A stretch of 64,000 nt of DNA. Source: Hymenopellis radicata. Lineage: Eukaryota; Basidiomycota; Agaricomycetes; Agaricales; Physalacriaceae. Of the stretch, positions 18,885-31,183 are shown piece after piece; within the stretch, counting starts at the first letter, position 1, and each line of letters starts with the position of its first letter. The notes below the pieces were generated by a model. It made no database searches, was not told the origin of the DNA, and was given only the letters and a program-made list of their open reading frames with translations. Position numbers and translations under genes: made by a program. The stretch lies in contig JADNRX010000047.1 of assembly GCA_015501595.1 (NCBI GenBank), positions 160,337 to 224,336 on the forward strand. Reading direction: 5' to 3'.

Positions 18885-19637
18885 TAGGGTGGTGAAGTAA
18901 ACCCTTGGTTTTGATACACCTCGGGTTTACTGCGGTTACTAACGGTATCGATACGGTATTGAAACTGTCGGGGGTCGGGAGGTAGGTTTCGATACCGGCA
19001 CGTGATCACTTCACGTGACGGCGCGCTGGCGCTAAGAGAAGCTGAGAGTGGCGGGACAAGGGCGGGATGAGGGCGGCGAGCCACTGCGCCACATCACGTG
19101 CTCAAAACACGTGCCGGTATCGAAACCGTTATAGGGTAGTGGAAACAACCTAGGTTAGAGTACCAAGAGGTTGTTTCCCGGTAAATTACCAGTTATTTAC
19201 CAGTTTGTAACCTAAAGCTGTTGGAGGTAGGTTATTTACCTGCACGTGACATATCCACGTGATGTGTGGCGCACGGAAAAAGGTAGTCCGCATTATATTC
19301 AGAGGCAAGAAAATTTACTATTCTTGCCTTTAAAATCTATCTGACTCTGATGGGTCCAAAGAAGTGGCATCCGGAGGGGAAAGACTGAAAACACTTGACG
19401 GTTGCTGCCGCCGCGGCGAGGTCACGTGAAAATATCACGTGCAGGTAAATAACCGTTTTTAACCGGTAAATAACCTGGACCTCTGGGAGGGTAGGTAAAT
19501 AACGGTTATTTACCACCTCCCGAGGTTATTTCCACGACCCTAAACCGTTACTAACGGTTTCAAAACCAGGGCCTGCCGGGGGGGGTCGGTATCAATACCG
19601 TTACTAACACCCCCCGGAGGTTTACTGCGCCACCCTA
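18885..19637. mobile_element. hAT-type MITE (outer), interrupted by a second MITE
   Basis: The termini TAGGGTGGTGAAGTAAACC and, inverted, TAGGGTGGCGCAGTAAACC match at 17 of 19 bases. It is flanked by a perfect 8-bp target duplication GGTCTTCT (18877-18884 and 19638-19645), the hallmark of the hAT superfamily. Without the inner insertion it is about 334 bp and has no transposase. It contains two CACGTG pairs (18999/19012 and 19095/19108), each with a 7-bp spacer, near its two ends. Confidence 0.85.
19132..19542. mobile_element. hAT-type MITE (inner), nested in the outer MITE
   Basis: A 411-bp element with termini TAGGGTAGTGGAAACAACCT and inverted TAGGGTCGTGGAAATAACCT (18 of 20). A perfect 8-bp target duplication AACCGTTA lies at 19124-19131 and 19543-19550. 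No coding capacity. Subterminal CACGTG pairs at 19243/19256 and 19423/19436 have the same 7-bp spacer as in the outer element. Different internal sequence from the outer element, so a related but distinct family mobilised by a similar transposase. Confidence 0.87.
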
Positions 19638-19689
19638 GGTCTTCTGCTGCCTGCACAATTTGAATTTTGCATTTTACACTTCAAAAAGT

Positions 19690-19783
19690 TCCGATACGGG
19701 GAATCGAACCCCGAGCTGCCGCGGATTCCTTCCATTCAATGGGCTGTGAAAGGCGGCAATGTTAGCCGTTACACCATATCGGA
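19690..19783 (-). tRNA. tRNA-Glu (anticodon TTC) with intron
   Basis: On the minus strand a 7-bp acceptor stem TCCGATA/TATCGGA, a D arm (GTGTAACGGCTAAC), an anticodon stem GCCGC/GCGGC with loop C-TTTC-A, and a T arm CGGGG-TTCGATT-CCCCG. Acceptor and T-arm sequences match eukaryotic tRNA-Glu. About 23 extra bases after position 37 form an intron, which the tRNA splicing endonuclease would remove. Lies immediately beside the nested MITEs. Confidence 0.9.
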
Positions 19784-19983
19784 TAGTTCCTGTGCGCCTT
19801 TGTCTTTCCTCACCCCATCAGCGACACCTTCACACATTGGCTGAACGTTTAACACTCGTCGGCAAGGTTGACATAAAGCAAACATCAATTTATAAGAATA
19901 TGGAGACTCAACGTCATCTCTCCTTGAGCATATCACTCTTGGCGCACGCCGCCTAAGCAATACAGATAGGATGTATGTACCTT

Positions 19984-21655
19984 TCAAAAGTCAATCTTCT
20001 TCACCACTTCACCACCCATCGCCCGAACATCGTCCAAACTCTGATACCCAATCAACCCTAACGTCACATCCAGATCCGCCATCGTCTGTCTCAGCACCTG
20101 CTCCACTCCCTCCTGTCCCGCAATGATGGAGCCCCAGAGGTACGCACGTCCCACTGCATAAATAAATATGTGTCAGTGCTAGAGGTAGGCAAGATGGATG
20201 TAGCGACTAACAGAAAACACCCTGCGCCCCTAGGGCGAGTGCTTTAATAATATCACTCCCCGTTCGTACGCCCGAGTCGAGGAGGACGGACAAAGTCCCC
20301 GCTTTTTGAGCCGCTACGACTTTCGGCGATTGCATGATGTCGACTAGAGCGTACAGCGACGGGATGGCACCGTCGACTTGACGCCCTCCTGCACATTGTC
20401 AGGTTACACGCAGATGTACGCGTTTGGAGACGCGTACCGTGATTAGACACGACGATCCCATCAATCCCATACTCCAGCGCCTTCTCCGCATCCTACACAT
20501 CAATCAGCCCTCTGACACCGACATCAATATAAAGGCTTACACTAGCTTTCAAAATGCCCTTCAAAACAATCGGCCCCGTCCAATTGTCTCTCAAAAGCCT
20601 CAACGCGTCCCAGGACCGGTAGTGCCCCGAGCACACCTCCGCCACCCAGCCCATACCAACCTTCGCCTCGTGCGCCTGGTGGGCGTCGCCCTGCTGCAGC
20701 AGCGCGTCTAGTTTCTTGTACTCGTACGGAAACGAGGGACGATGGTTCGTCACTGGTTTTAGTCCAAGCTTTGCCATGAACACAGGATCGGAGCGTCCGA
20801 CTTCGTTCCCGTATCCGTGGAGCGGGGGTGCGAACGCTATGATCATCGTCGTCATAAGGCAATGATATGCGTAGAAAGAGACAGCCACATACTTGCGTTA
20901 ATATCATGCGTACGCCATCCAATCGAGAAGTTGTCTAGTGTGACCACAAGCGCACTGTATCCGTTGTCCTTCGCTCTCTTGAGCAGAGACAACGTGATAT
21001 CGTCTGATTTAGGCCTGTAACGTCATCAACAAGGAAACCCTTAGACAGCTCGACATCATACCAATAAAGCTGAAAAAACCTATGCCCATTCCCATTCGCC
21101 TCCGCAACATCCTCGATACTCCTCGAAGCCACACTGCTAAGCACAAACGGCACACCAAGGACCCTACCCGCTCTCGCCGGGGCGAGCTCACCTTCCTCCG
21201 TAAACAGCGCCTGCGTTCCGATGGGACCTATGACGAGCGGCGTCGGATAACGAACACCAAGGATAGTCGCCTGTCACGCGGTAATCAATCTTTGATTCTC
21301 AAGATCAAATGGAAACCGCCAACCTCAAGATTGCGGTGGGTGGTATCGACCATCATACGCGGTATGATCCTGTACCGCTGAAACGCCTTGATATTCGCGT
21401 CGAATGTAGACTCTGAGCCAGCATTCCCTCGGGCGTACTCGAAGCAGTCTGAGGGTACGAGGTCATCAGGGTACGCCGAGTAAGCATATACCAACACCCA
21501 CCGGGATGGTCTTTGAGTTTCTCTTTAGCTTTCCTTTCGAGGTCCGATATCAAGACAGTTCCAAGTGGCTGCGGCGGCTTTCTCGTCTTGTAAAGAGAGG
21601 GAACGAAGTCCTTCCACTGGATCTTGGGTATTGCACTATCAGTATCCTGCAGCAT
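19984..21655 (-). CDS. FMN-dependent 2-hydroxyacid oxidoreductase (lactate 2-monooxygenase-like)
   Basis: Multi-exon minus-strand gene of the FMN_dh family (glycolate oxidase, lactate oxidase/monooxygenase, flavocytochrome b2 core). No cytochrome b5 domain is present. Visible in order: YKTRKPPQPLGTVLISDLER; FEYARGNAGSESTF (FMN-proximal Tyr); RYRIIPRMMVD; QLYWYDVELSKG; VTLDNFSIGWRTHDIN; GPIVLKGILKA (FMN-binding Lys); then the active-site SNHGGRQVDGAIPSLYALV, split by a GTACGC...GTGCAG intron right after SNHG. The catalytic His is present. The C-terminal half ends VGRAYLWG, then DVRAMGGEVVKKIDF-stop. These enzymes oxidise 2-hydroxyacids to keto acids or decarboxylated products with FMN. The start at 21655 is the first in-frame ATG; an upstream exon is possible. 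Confidence 0.85.
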
Positions 21656-21880
21656 GATAGTTAGTGCTTAAGCCGGGTGACAGAAGATGATCAGAATGCG
21701 TTGACAGTCCAAGTCCCATGCTCACGGCCGGGCCCAAGCAGATGCCGGCCCGAAATACGAGCAATATTGGGCCCGATTATTAGCACGAGTACGCATGGCT
21801 TCACTCAACAGAGGGTCAAGACAATTATGAACAACGCGACGCGAGTCACATTAATGCTGTATTACCAACGATGCGTCAGA

Positions 21881-23969
21881 CTAGTACGGCTCCAGTCCCA
21901 ACAAGCCTTGACAGGCTCCTTCAACATCAGCAATCTATCAACCGAAAATCAGCGAAAGATCGCGCGCGCCAGGAAGGACACCTACCTCTTTCGGCGCCGC
22001 CACGGACAACACCGTTGGACCGGTCTTCCCAATCACCACTTCGTCCTGATCATACAAGTCACTGACTGATCGAGTTAACAAAAAGTCGGGCGACTAACCT
22101 CAATGCGTATGCCCATATTGTGGAAATGCTTGGGGAATTGAGGTGACGGAGGGACGTAAATGCCAGGTTCGATGGTGATAACCATACCTTCTTGCAATCT
22201 ATGCGCAAAACAATTCAAACAAACAGAAAAAAGCGACAGAACAACGTACTTTGTGTTCCGATTAATCGTAAACGACTCATGTAGGTCTGAGGACAACGTC
22301 AATAAACGACGTTTCAGTTTAAGGGATGCCTCACCAATTCCGATAGGATGGCTAAGTGAGTGTGGGTACAGCTCTTTTGAGAGTGTCTCTGTACTGACAT
22401 TGAGACCAATCTGAGCCAACTCGCTTCGCAATAAACGGCATGAGGCCGAATGTAGTGATAGCATGGTGCCAGCCTCTCCTTCGTGACACATAGCTACTAG
22501 AGCCTTTTGTGCAGATAGGACAGCTGAGTACAGATCGCGTTGCGCAGATGTAAATGTTCCGTTAGCAGGATAAGTTCGTGCTAATAGAACCTTATTAGTG
22601 AAATGCCGCTTACTTTGAGTGGGGAATTCGTACTGATATCTGACGCATAGCCACTGCAGGCAAGTAAACTGTAAGCATCTTTCAAGACCATGAAGGAAGA
22701 CATGTCTCACTTGTACTCGCAACCTGCATCGATAAGCAAGAGATCTCCGTTGTCAATAATCATATTATTATATGTATAATGTATCATGAGTGCGTTGGCA
22801 CTGAAAACTATCAGTATAGAGGACCAAGGTATAGGCAAAGACGAACCCAGAAGCAACGACGGGCACATAGGCTGGCCGCTGGGCGCCGTCTAAAGCGCAT
22901 ATATACTCGAAATGAGCTGCGATTGCCGACTCGTTCATGCCTGGACGTGTAAATCGCATAGTCTGCAAAATGAGGTTACAACCATAAAGTTGGCGGTGAG
23001 TATACACACCTTGGCATGTGCGCGCCCACTAATGTCTGCAGCAGCACGCATGACGCGTAACTCGACCTCGCTCTTGATTGCTCTTAAGGGCGCGATCTTC
23101 GGGCGCAGGGGTCTCCGTCGCGAGCTTGAAATGAGCGACATCGTAGCCTCATGATCATAGGACCGTCTCGTTAATGGATTGGAAAGCTTCTTGAGAAGTT
23201 TCTTGAATCCATCAGTGTCCTTCTGAGCAGGCAAGTCCGTGAATATGTGAGAATAGGATGAGGCTTTGGAGCCTAAGATAGAGGGAAACTCTTTGATAGG
23301 ATGGGCATTGTCTGCGCGAAAGATTTCACCGGCAGCTCGAACGCCTGTTCTTGGACCAGACCACTTTTCTTCAAGGGGATCTTTCTCGTTGACAAACAAA
23401 GTCATAGAGTATCCACGTCGAGAAGAGTCCTTCTCTACTTGATGTCAGAACTCAGTACTTAAGCCGATGGAAGGACCACGCACCAAGGACGACGGCAGAC
23501 TCGGGTTCCTCGCAACCAGTCAGATACCAGAAATCTGAATCCTGACGAAATTTGTAGCTTACAAACGTCATGAACGTCCAATAAATGTCGGGGCTATACT
23601 TACAATATTTCTGCGTAAAAATGAGATACATTTTGGCGGAATAACGCGTTTGGCTTACCTCCGCTCATGTAGGTTGTAGGCGCGGCAGTGAGCACAACCA
23701 AGCTGCTCTCCGGCAGGCTCTCCATCAACGCCAGTCTCCGATTCTCATATTCCTCATAGGGTATTCCCGCATTGAGGTCGTTAGGTCGGACTGTACTCTG
23801 TTTCGTTTTTAATACTTCAACCCAAGTCAGTCCTCTCACCTAAATGTGGATGGGAAGGGTGTAATGGCTGGCCATAGGGAGACGGCTTCAGCGACGCGCG
23901 TCCTGCTGAGCTACCAGTAATAACGGAGCTGCCTATGGCCTGTGCATGGCGCCTGAGAGTAGCGTACAT
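21881..23969 (-). CDS. Xaa-Pro aminopeptidase, mitochondrial Icp55/XPNPEP3 type
   Basis: About nine exons. The start at 23969 gives MYATLRRHAQAIGSSVITG, an Arg/Ser-rich acid-free presequence, then YGQPLHPSHPHL joined by a GTGAGA intron to VRPNDLNAGIPYEEYENRR, the conserved AMP_N start. Then FRQNVSHFYAEIL, DFWYLTGCEEPESAVVLG and the M24B pita-bread domain. Metal ligands are all present: LLIDAGCEY (first Asp), SDITRTYPANGTFT (second Asp, across a GTACGA...TTAG intron), LSHPIGI (His), VITIEPGIYVPP (Glu) and RIE...DEVVIGKTGPTVL (Glu region). The last exon ends IADVEGACQGLLGLEPY. Icp55 trims one residue from imported proteins after MPP cleavage, stabilising them. Same strand as the FMN oxidoreductase, with 225 bp between them. 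Confidence 0.9.
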
Positions 23970-26079
23970 GCACCAAGTAAGGTCGAGGTAAAGAGGAAAG
24001 AACAGTGCCGACTTGTGACATCAGCGGCCGCGTTGCTCCGAGCCGATAAACGCGCACGTGAGCCATTCATCCTTCATGGATTGCAAGTCTTAGTCTACAG
24101 GTAAATTACAGCAAAGCAGACACGAAATCCAGTTCGTTTAGTTGTCCTTCACCTCCCTTTTTCTATCCCGACTTCCACCAACAATCCCAAATCCAACTTG
24201 AAGCTTCGGGCCCATCATGAGTTATACAACCGTCAATCACAAAGGTCTGTGGAACACTCTGTGTGCCGTAGTCGGGATATGCAGAAGCATCGACATATTC
24301 AGCCACGAATCACTACAGGACGCGTCTCCCCCTCCGTAATAATCATAGTCAATTGAATACACCATACGCCTGAAATGCCGACTACGGCTCGGTTGCTGGA
24401 CATGGACAATGTCAATGAACAAAATGAGTTTCCATTATTGCTTGCCATAGTCATGCCACTTACTGGTGGCTTTCCGACCACAACGCAGCGGTGCGCCCAT
24501 GAATTGTTAACTCTTGGCAGTACTGAGCACTGCTGCACGTTAACGGAGAAATCGGCAGGGGGCAACGCACACCGGAAACACTCGCTGAGTATGTCGACTC
24601 ACTGCATTGATGCGCACTATTGCGCGACATCCCGGTCCCGACAAGGTAAGTGATCGATTGTTCATTCATGTAGGTAAACATAATTGTTGAAGTTCGCAGT
24701 TTCCGAATGACTGTTACCTTACTGATCTGGCGCAGAACGTTAACCGAATCAAAGATGGCCTCAACTTGTGGGTGTGTAGCGAAGTCGTGTCCATAAGCGA
24801 TGCGGTTTATAGCACAAGAATTCGGTTGGTGTACCTGGTGCTGAAGTCGAGCTGCATTGAAGTGAAAGTCCGTTTGTCGTGATAAGGGCAAGAATGAAAA
24901 CCGCGTGAACCAGTCGAGAAATGACTTCTACTGTGTACGTGAAGCTTCTTGAACTTGGCGAAAAGTGTCTCCTTGTAAGCTTGACAGCATGATGTGACAT
25001 TGCCAAGAGGGAAACGAGGTAGGAGTGCAGTTGAACAGCGTGGAATGTCGGTGAGAAAGGAGCGTAGGGGAGCCAAAAGCGTAGGGACATGGGAGTAGAG
25101 AATGAAGGAGTCGTCGATACCCGCCCATTATATACCCTCGCGGTGTTTGCCGCTGTGTATGCGCACGCGCACCATAACAGGAAGTACCGGCTCAATTACG
25201 CCACATCAGATGCGCTTCTATGACGCGCTCTGGTCGCCGATGACGTTCATCGCTCGACGATGATGCTAGAGTCCCATCACGACACATATGAAGAAGGCGA
25301 AGTGGCTGCCGTCTTTGGAGCGGCGAAACGTTGTCGTTGTGGGTTGAAGACAGCGATGATTACCGCGACAGGTTTTCACGGAGGCGTTTGTTGATAATCG
25401 TTCGGAGGAGCGGGGAAAGTTCAGGAAGTTGGAGCTGACGCGAGCAAGTTGATGGGCAAAGATACCCTGAAGAAGTTGAGGAAGCTGAAGAAAGCCGTGA
25501 ATATCACACACCTTGAGGAATTCTCGTAATGATCTGATTACTTGTATGTATGCTTGACATTTTGTGCGCTCTGTTGTATTTAGTTCTTCAATGTCTTTTG
25601 TCATCGCATTGTGATTGACGAGGCAGATTCGACAGAACTGAGCACCCTTGGGAGTTCTTATGCAATCTTGTGAATCCTAGCTCTATTCGGCGTTTATCCA
25701 ACTCCACGCGAAGGTTACGGAAGTGAAAGAGCGTGTGGTAGTGGCGGTGGCGTGAAATGACATGTGAGCCGTGACACCAGGCGCAGTAACGGTCACATGG
25801 AATCCAAAGTCGAACGGCCATCATAGATTTGTGCCCGTATTTGCGTTCTTTCAACGCGACATTCTATCGGGACGGGTATACGGCTTGGGACGGGGGTCGT
25901 CCATCGTTTCTGCTTTAGGGTTTTCCCATTACGGGAGAAGACTCGGTCCCAATGTCAAGATTCAATAACTCACGGGGAACGTGAGTTCGTAAACACTGAC
26001 GTCTGTCTCCAGTACCGATATAAACGATGGGTGTTGTCCTCGAGGATAACCATTGTGCCCTTCTACCACCACCACCATC
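23970..26079. other. Divergent intergenic region with a repeat
   Basis: Separates the minus-strand aminopeptidase from the plus-strand sulfite oxidase, so it holds both promoters. Several long minus-strand frames (24.3-25.2 kb) show no family resemblance. 25390-25560 is the dispersed repeat listed separately. Confidence 0.45.
25390..25560 (+). repeat. Dispersed exon-like repeat, copy 1
   Basis: Reads NRSEERGKFRKLE on the plus strand, then after a frame change LMGKDTLKKLRKLKKAVN, then HLEEFS-stop. Matches the minus strand of 33765-33935, about 80% by eye, including the trailing TGATTACTTGTAT. The conserved frame to the stop suggests the C-terminal exon of a duplicated gene, now decayed here. 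Confidence 0.55.
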
Positions 26080-28355
26080 ATGAGCGTACGCGGCGACATC
26101 TCGACGAGTTCTCTCCCTTCTCCCAGTCTGGACTCTTCGCGCTTCAGGTCGCCCTCTATCTCGTTCGACGTCTCAAAGTTGTTTCCCGAGGAAAAGCTCG
26201 GTTGGAGTGGGTAAGTTTAACCGACTCTGGCTCGTCTTTGCTCCTGAATCGCATCTAGATACGTCGAATGGGAAAAATACCCCGACCGCAAGACGATGGC
26301 ACGTCAAATTCTGAATGCACACAAAGAAGAGTTCACGCCCATACCAGGTGACGGCGCTTCTCTGATCTCTTGAGCCTCATGTCTGACAACGAGGCTTGCC
26401 TTGCCCAGAGTTTCAATTCGTTCCTCTGCCCGATACGAACCCCATTTTGATAGGATACCGATGGAAAGAGTACCACGAACTCCTCGGCCTCAAGAACATT
26501 GTCGACTTCAGCTGGGAGACGGTCCAGAAGGAGAAACCGGACTTGATCCATCTGCTTGATTTTCCGTATAATGGGGAAACGACGAGCGAGCAGCTTTTGC
26601 AAGGCAAGATCACGGACAATATGTTTCATTTGTGGGTGATAAATACGAAGTAGACGTGCTCGGTGCTGAGATATTCTTAGCGTTCGCAATCATGGCGGTG
26701 TACCTGACATTGAAGAGGATGTGTTCGAGTTGGAGATTGGCGGTCTTGTGACCACGCCCGCCAAACTCTCCCTCAAGGATTTGAAGGATCCTGATAAGTT
26801 TCCGTGGGTTGTCTCATGGTCGTCGCCGTTAAAGCATAGCTGACGTTGATATGCATTCAGCCAAGTCGAAGTTACTGTCACATTGCAGTGCAGTGGCACG
26901 GTATGGCGATGTTCTTCTCTGTCGCTGTTTTCTGTCTAATGTACTTTGACCTTCAGCGTCGTATTGAACAGATTCGAGAATATCCAGGAGACGGCGACGA
27001 GCTCATTAACGCCCCGTGGGGTACGGCTTCTTTCACGTCTGATTGCAATTGAGATCTGACATCGTCCCCAGGTGAAGGTGCCATGTAGGTGACGTTCGTA
27101 TTGCATCCCTTGAGCGCTATCCGATGTTCTTTCGAGTGGCACAGCCGTGTACCGTGGTGTACCCCTCAAGAAAGTACTTAAGCACGCATGCGGCGGAGTG
27201 CTTCCCGAATGTAAACATCTCGAGTTCATCGGTGCCGACACTTACTTTAAGTGCGCCACTCACATCCTCTTCGCACTCAGTGCTCATCCCATGACAGGAA
27301 GAACAATGTCTTCAACTACGCCGTGTCAGTTCCGTGGCGTAAAGTTCGACATAATGAAGAAGTCATACTAGCTTGGGAGATGAATGGCGAGCCCCTTCCG
27401 AAGATACATGGTTACCCACTTAGGATGATCGTCACCGGGTACATTGGGGCGAGGAGCTGTAAATGGGTGTACCGTATCAATGCCCTCGCTGAGCCGAGTA
27501 TGGGACCTGTGCAAGCTCAGGAGTATCTCTACTACACATCGCAGGTCAGCTGCATAAATGGCTACTTGAACAACATCGCTGACGGCTTCCCAGATTGGCA
27601 AACAGAACGCCAAGTACTCGAATGGGTTTTCGATTCAGCAGATGCCGGTCTCGTAAGTTGGCAGTTTTGCCAAGGATCATGAATGTTCTAATCGTGGATC
27701 GTAGGAGCGCCATCATCTCCCCGAAAGACAAGGATGTTATTGTCCATGAAGGCACCATCACACTTCGCGGATGGGCCTACAGCGGAGGTGGAAACTGGGT
27801 CGAACGGGTTGAAGTCTCGCCAGATGGGTAGGTTTGTGAAGTTGACATTGCATACTGCGTCCTCAAAGAGCGTTCAGAGGAAGTGTTTGGTACGCCGTCG
27901 ATCAAGACAACCTTACTGAGAAGGTGATTGCTCTCTTCCGCGCCACGCTCTTGCGCTGACCGCGCTACTTAAAGCACTACCATGCCTGGCGGCTCTGGAA
28001 GATCGACATCCCAGTTGACGCGGAAGGCTGGCTCGAGTTCTGCGTCCGCACCTGGGACTCGTCGAATAACACTGAACCGACGTTTGTGCGGTCGGCTTGG
28101 AAGTAAGTTGCTTTCCTCGTAATCACAGTTTATTGACATTTGCATAGCTGGGACTTGCACGTCACGTCGTCTTGTCATCGCATCAAGCTTTATAGCATCA
28201 ACAAGAAGAGACAGGCTACGAAGGAGCGTCTCAAGTTGTTGGCAGCGCATGGTGTTGGTGTTACTCCGCTGTCGCAGCCTGCAGAGTTTTCGTTGGAGGA
28301 TGATAAGGATTATTTGGCGACTATGAGGAAGTATCCTCGGGAACCGGTTGATTGA
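26080..28355 (+). CDS. Sulfite oxidase family molybdoenzyme
   Basis: About eleven exons. Starts MSVRGDISTSSLPSPSLDSS, then WSGYVEWEKYP and a GTGACG intron. The molybdopterin domain contains VRNHGGVPDI, FELEIGGLVTTPAKLSLKDL and VTVTLQCSGT, joined across an intron to RRIEQIREYPG: this Cys (around residue 199) is the Mo ligand, in LQCSG where many homologues have LQCAGN. Then YRGVPLKKVLKHACGG, NYAVSVPWRKVRHNEEVILA, LPKIHGYPLRMIVTGYIGAR and the Mo-co dimerisation domain (VIVHEGTITLRGWAYSGGG; WLEFCVRTWDSSNN). Stop at 28353-28355. The family oxidises sulfite to sulfate, detoxifying sulfur-amino-acid breakdown products. No cytochrome b5 domain and no strong presequence are visible, so electron acceptor and location are open. 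Confidence 0.88.
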
Positions 28356-29202
28356 GCAGTTTACATTTGGAATTATTGTGTCTGTACGTTGTATGCGAAA
28401 TTTCCAGCATCCACTCTTCACATCTCTTACTTCAGATCATTCTTGTCAGCGGGGTTCATATATCATCAACTTTCCAACTCTTCATCTCAATAATCCTTCT
28501 ATTCTGAAGTACATTCCTCTCTCTCGTATCAATGGTCGATTCTTCCTGAAGGTTGAGTTTATGCCACAGTTTCTCCGCATCCATTCCGGTTTCGTCTTTG
28601 ACAACTATCCCTACGATCCGTGTCTAGGTCTCTGGACATGCTTTAACAGTAGGGTTCTTTCATACAACGTTCATTAGCGGAGCCGTGCCGTTACTTTTGC
28701 TAATGTTGAGACCGGTTTTCCGTTCGAGGCTCGCTGGATTTATTACGCCACGTGTAAGTGGAGGTACTTATTGTCGTTGTTACGGTGTGAAAATGCAACG
28801 GAAGTGGCGCGTCATTTGGAGGTGAATGAAGAGTGATTTATCTCGTCGAACCCTTCCTCCTCCGGACTGATTCACATGTATGCCCTCGAGGGGAGACTAC
28901 ATATCCCCCTGATCCGCGGGCGTTGACTTGGCTCTCGATCGTGATCGCGTCCTTTTTGTGCACGACTACTCCTCATACATTGACCGTGGTTGAGCTAATG
29001 GTAGGTATTCAGATCATTCACACAACCATCTTCAACAGAAATTCCTTTAGCAAACGATATAAGCGTTGTAACACTTTTTTCCTAGTTGTGTGGAATAACT
29101 GAACGCCACAAGTGGTGCCTTATCCCCAAATTAAGACATACGCAGAGGAGAATTATATTAAATTTAATATATTATATAATTAGCATCTTTTTTCCTTTGA
29201 CC
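28356..29202. other. Intergenic, no gene seen
   Basis: Short plus-strand ORFs without splice support. AT-rich tract (about 29148-29185) just before the next ATG, probably the core promoter of the DUF2433 gene. Confidence 0.5.
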
Positions 29203-31183
29203 ATGACTTCGCCGCGCCCCCCAACGACGAACTCGACCGCCATCCCGCCCGCCTCACGCGTCGACACCCAGACGTCGGTGCTCGACACCGCCCATGGCCG
29301 AGTCGTATGCATTGCGGACATCCGGGGTCGCATTTCGGCGCTCAACGACCTCGCCCGCGAAAACCAGGCCATAGCCATCATCCACACCGGCGACTTTGGC
29401 TTCTTTGAGGCAAACAGTCTTGACCGCATCAACGACAGGACGTTGAAGCATTTGACGACCTACTCGCCACTCATCCCTGGCCCACAGCGCGCTCACTTGA
29501 CCAAGAATGAGACCCCGCCCGCCGTCTTGCGCCAGACAGTCGCGGTCTCCATGCTTTCAGAATTCCCTCTCCTAGTCGCGGGACAAATACATCTCACGGT
29601 GCCGGTATACACGACCTGGGGCGCATGCGAAGACGTCCTCGTACTAGAAAAGATACGGCTGGGCACATACAGCATCCCGAATCTACACGTTCTCGACGAG
29701 GCCGTGACACGCTGCCTCGACGTCGGCGGCGTCAAGCTTCGCCTTCTGGCCCTTGGTGGCGCTCTCGTGCCACACAAAATGTTCGACAATGGAGACGGGA
29801 ACGCTACCATCGCTGGCGGGCAGGGCACAATGTGGACTACGGCACTCCAAATCGGGCAGCTTGTCGATACCGCACAGCGCGTCTTTGATCCCACAGAGAC
29901 GCGGCTGCTCGTCTCCCATGCCAGTCCAGGTCGCGAGGGCATTCTCGCCCAGCTGGCGCTCGTTCTCAAAGCCGACTTGACCATCTCCGCCGGTCTTCAT
30001 TTCCGCTACGCCACTTCATACAACGAGTTTAGCGTGCAATCAGACTTTGAAGCTTTTCGTCAGAAGCTTATATCAGGCAAGGAGCAGTTTGATAAAGTAT
30101 GGGACAGCGTCAAGACACAGGTCGATGCGGTTATTGACGAGAATCAGCGCGTCCTCCTCGACAAGGCGCTTAGTGTTGTGGAGAAGATACCGCCACCATT
30201 GACGGCGGGCGGCGAGGAGCCGTCGTGGAAAAACTGCTGGAATTGGAACCTGTGCGATGCTGCTTATGGTGCCCTCGTTCTCGACATCAAGGAGGGCCGC
30301 GTGAGCGCAGAACTGAAGAGTCAAGGTAAGAATTTTGAATTACTTCTTACTCGTTTTCTTACAATCAACAGGCTTCAACTATGCATACAGACGCATTGCC
30401 CCTACCCCGACATCTGCCGTATCCCCCTTACCCAACCAAAATCCCCCCAAACCCGTCACCCCTGCTCCTCCCGTCAACAAGACAGCACCCGCACCAGAGC
30501 CAGAAGCGACGACACCCAATGACTCGAAATCCAAGAAAAAGGACAAGAACAAAAGGGACAAAACCTCGTCGCCCGCCCTTGGTTCCCCTGTGCCTGCACT
30601 TCCCAAAACTGCATCGCCAGTGCCAACAAAACCGCCAACACCCTCACCTGCACCGCCAGCAGAGGACTTGATCAAGTCTCCGGCCACCGAATCGTCTGGT
30701 ATACGCACACCTCAGCGGCCAAAACCTGCGCGCAACCCGTGGACAATATTTATGCGCTTCAACAACATTCAACCTACCGAGGCAGAAATACGCGAGTTTT
30801 TCCTGGATGCCAAGAGCGGGGTACGTATTTCTTCATTTCATTTCATTCTTTCCTGACACTTTTGTTAGATCACACGCGTAACACTACCGCAGGGCAAGTT
30901 CAATACTCGTGCGGTCAAGATTGCATATGTGGAATTTGGGGATGAAGAAGCGATGCGTGCTGGACTGGATAAGCATGCGGAGAAGCTGAAGGATACAATC
31001 CCAGAGGTGAAGCAGGCGACAGATAAGGAGTCGAGGCAGGATGGCGCGCCCGCGCACCGGGGTAGAGGAGGCAGTGGAGGCCGCGGTCGTGGGGGCGGCT
31101 TTGCGGCGCGTGGGCTTGCGGCAGCCGGGTTGACTCGGGGTAATGGGAACGGGAATGGAAGTGTGGAGAGGAAGGCTGAGTGA
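29203..31183 (+). CDS. DUF2433 metallophosphoesterase-like protein with RRM-like and RGG tail
   Basis: Three exons: 29203-30326, then introns GTAAGA...AACAG and GTACGT...GTTAG. Residues 1-375 form the DUF2433 domain, a fungus-specific calcineurin-phosphoesterase-like fold. VVCIADIRGRISALNDLARE and IHTGDFGFFE mark the metal-site strands, and SHASPGREG a later His motif. The usual D-x-H and GDxxD/GNH signatures are degenerate (DIR, GDFGF), so catalysis is doubtful. A Pro-rich linker with a Lys-rich run (SKKKDKNKRDK) follows. The C-terminus has an RRM-like fold (TIFMRFNNIQPTEAEIREFF; FNTRAVKIAYVEFGDEEAM) and an RGG box (GRGGSGGRGRGGGF). The combination suggests an RNA-associated role; this is inference. 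Confidence 0.85.
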
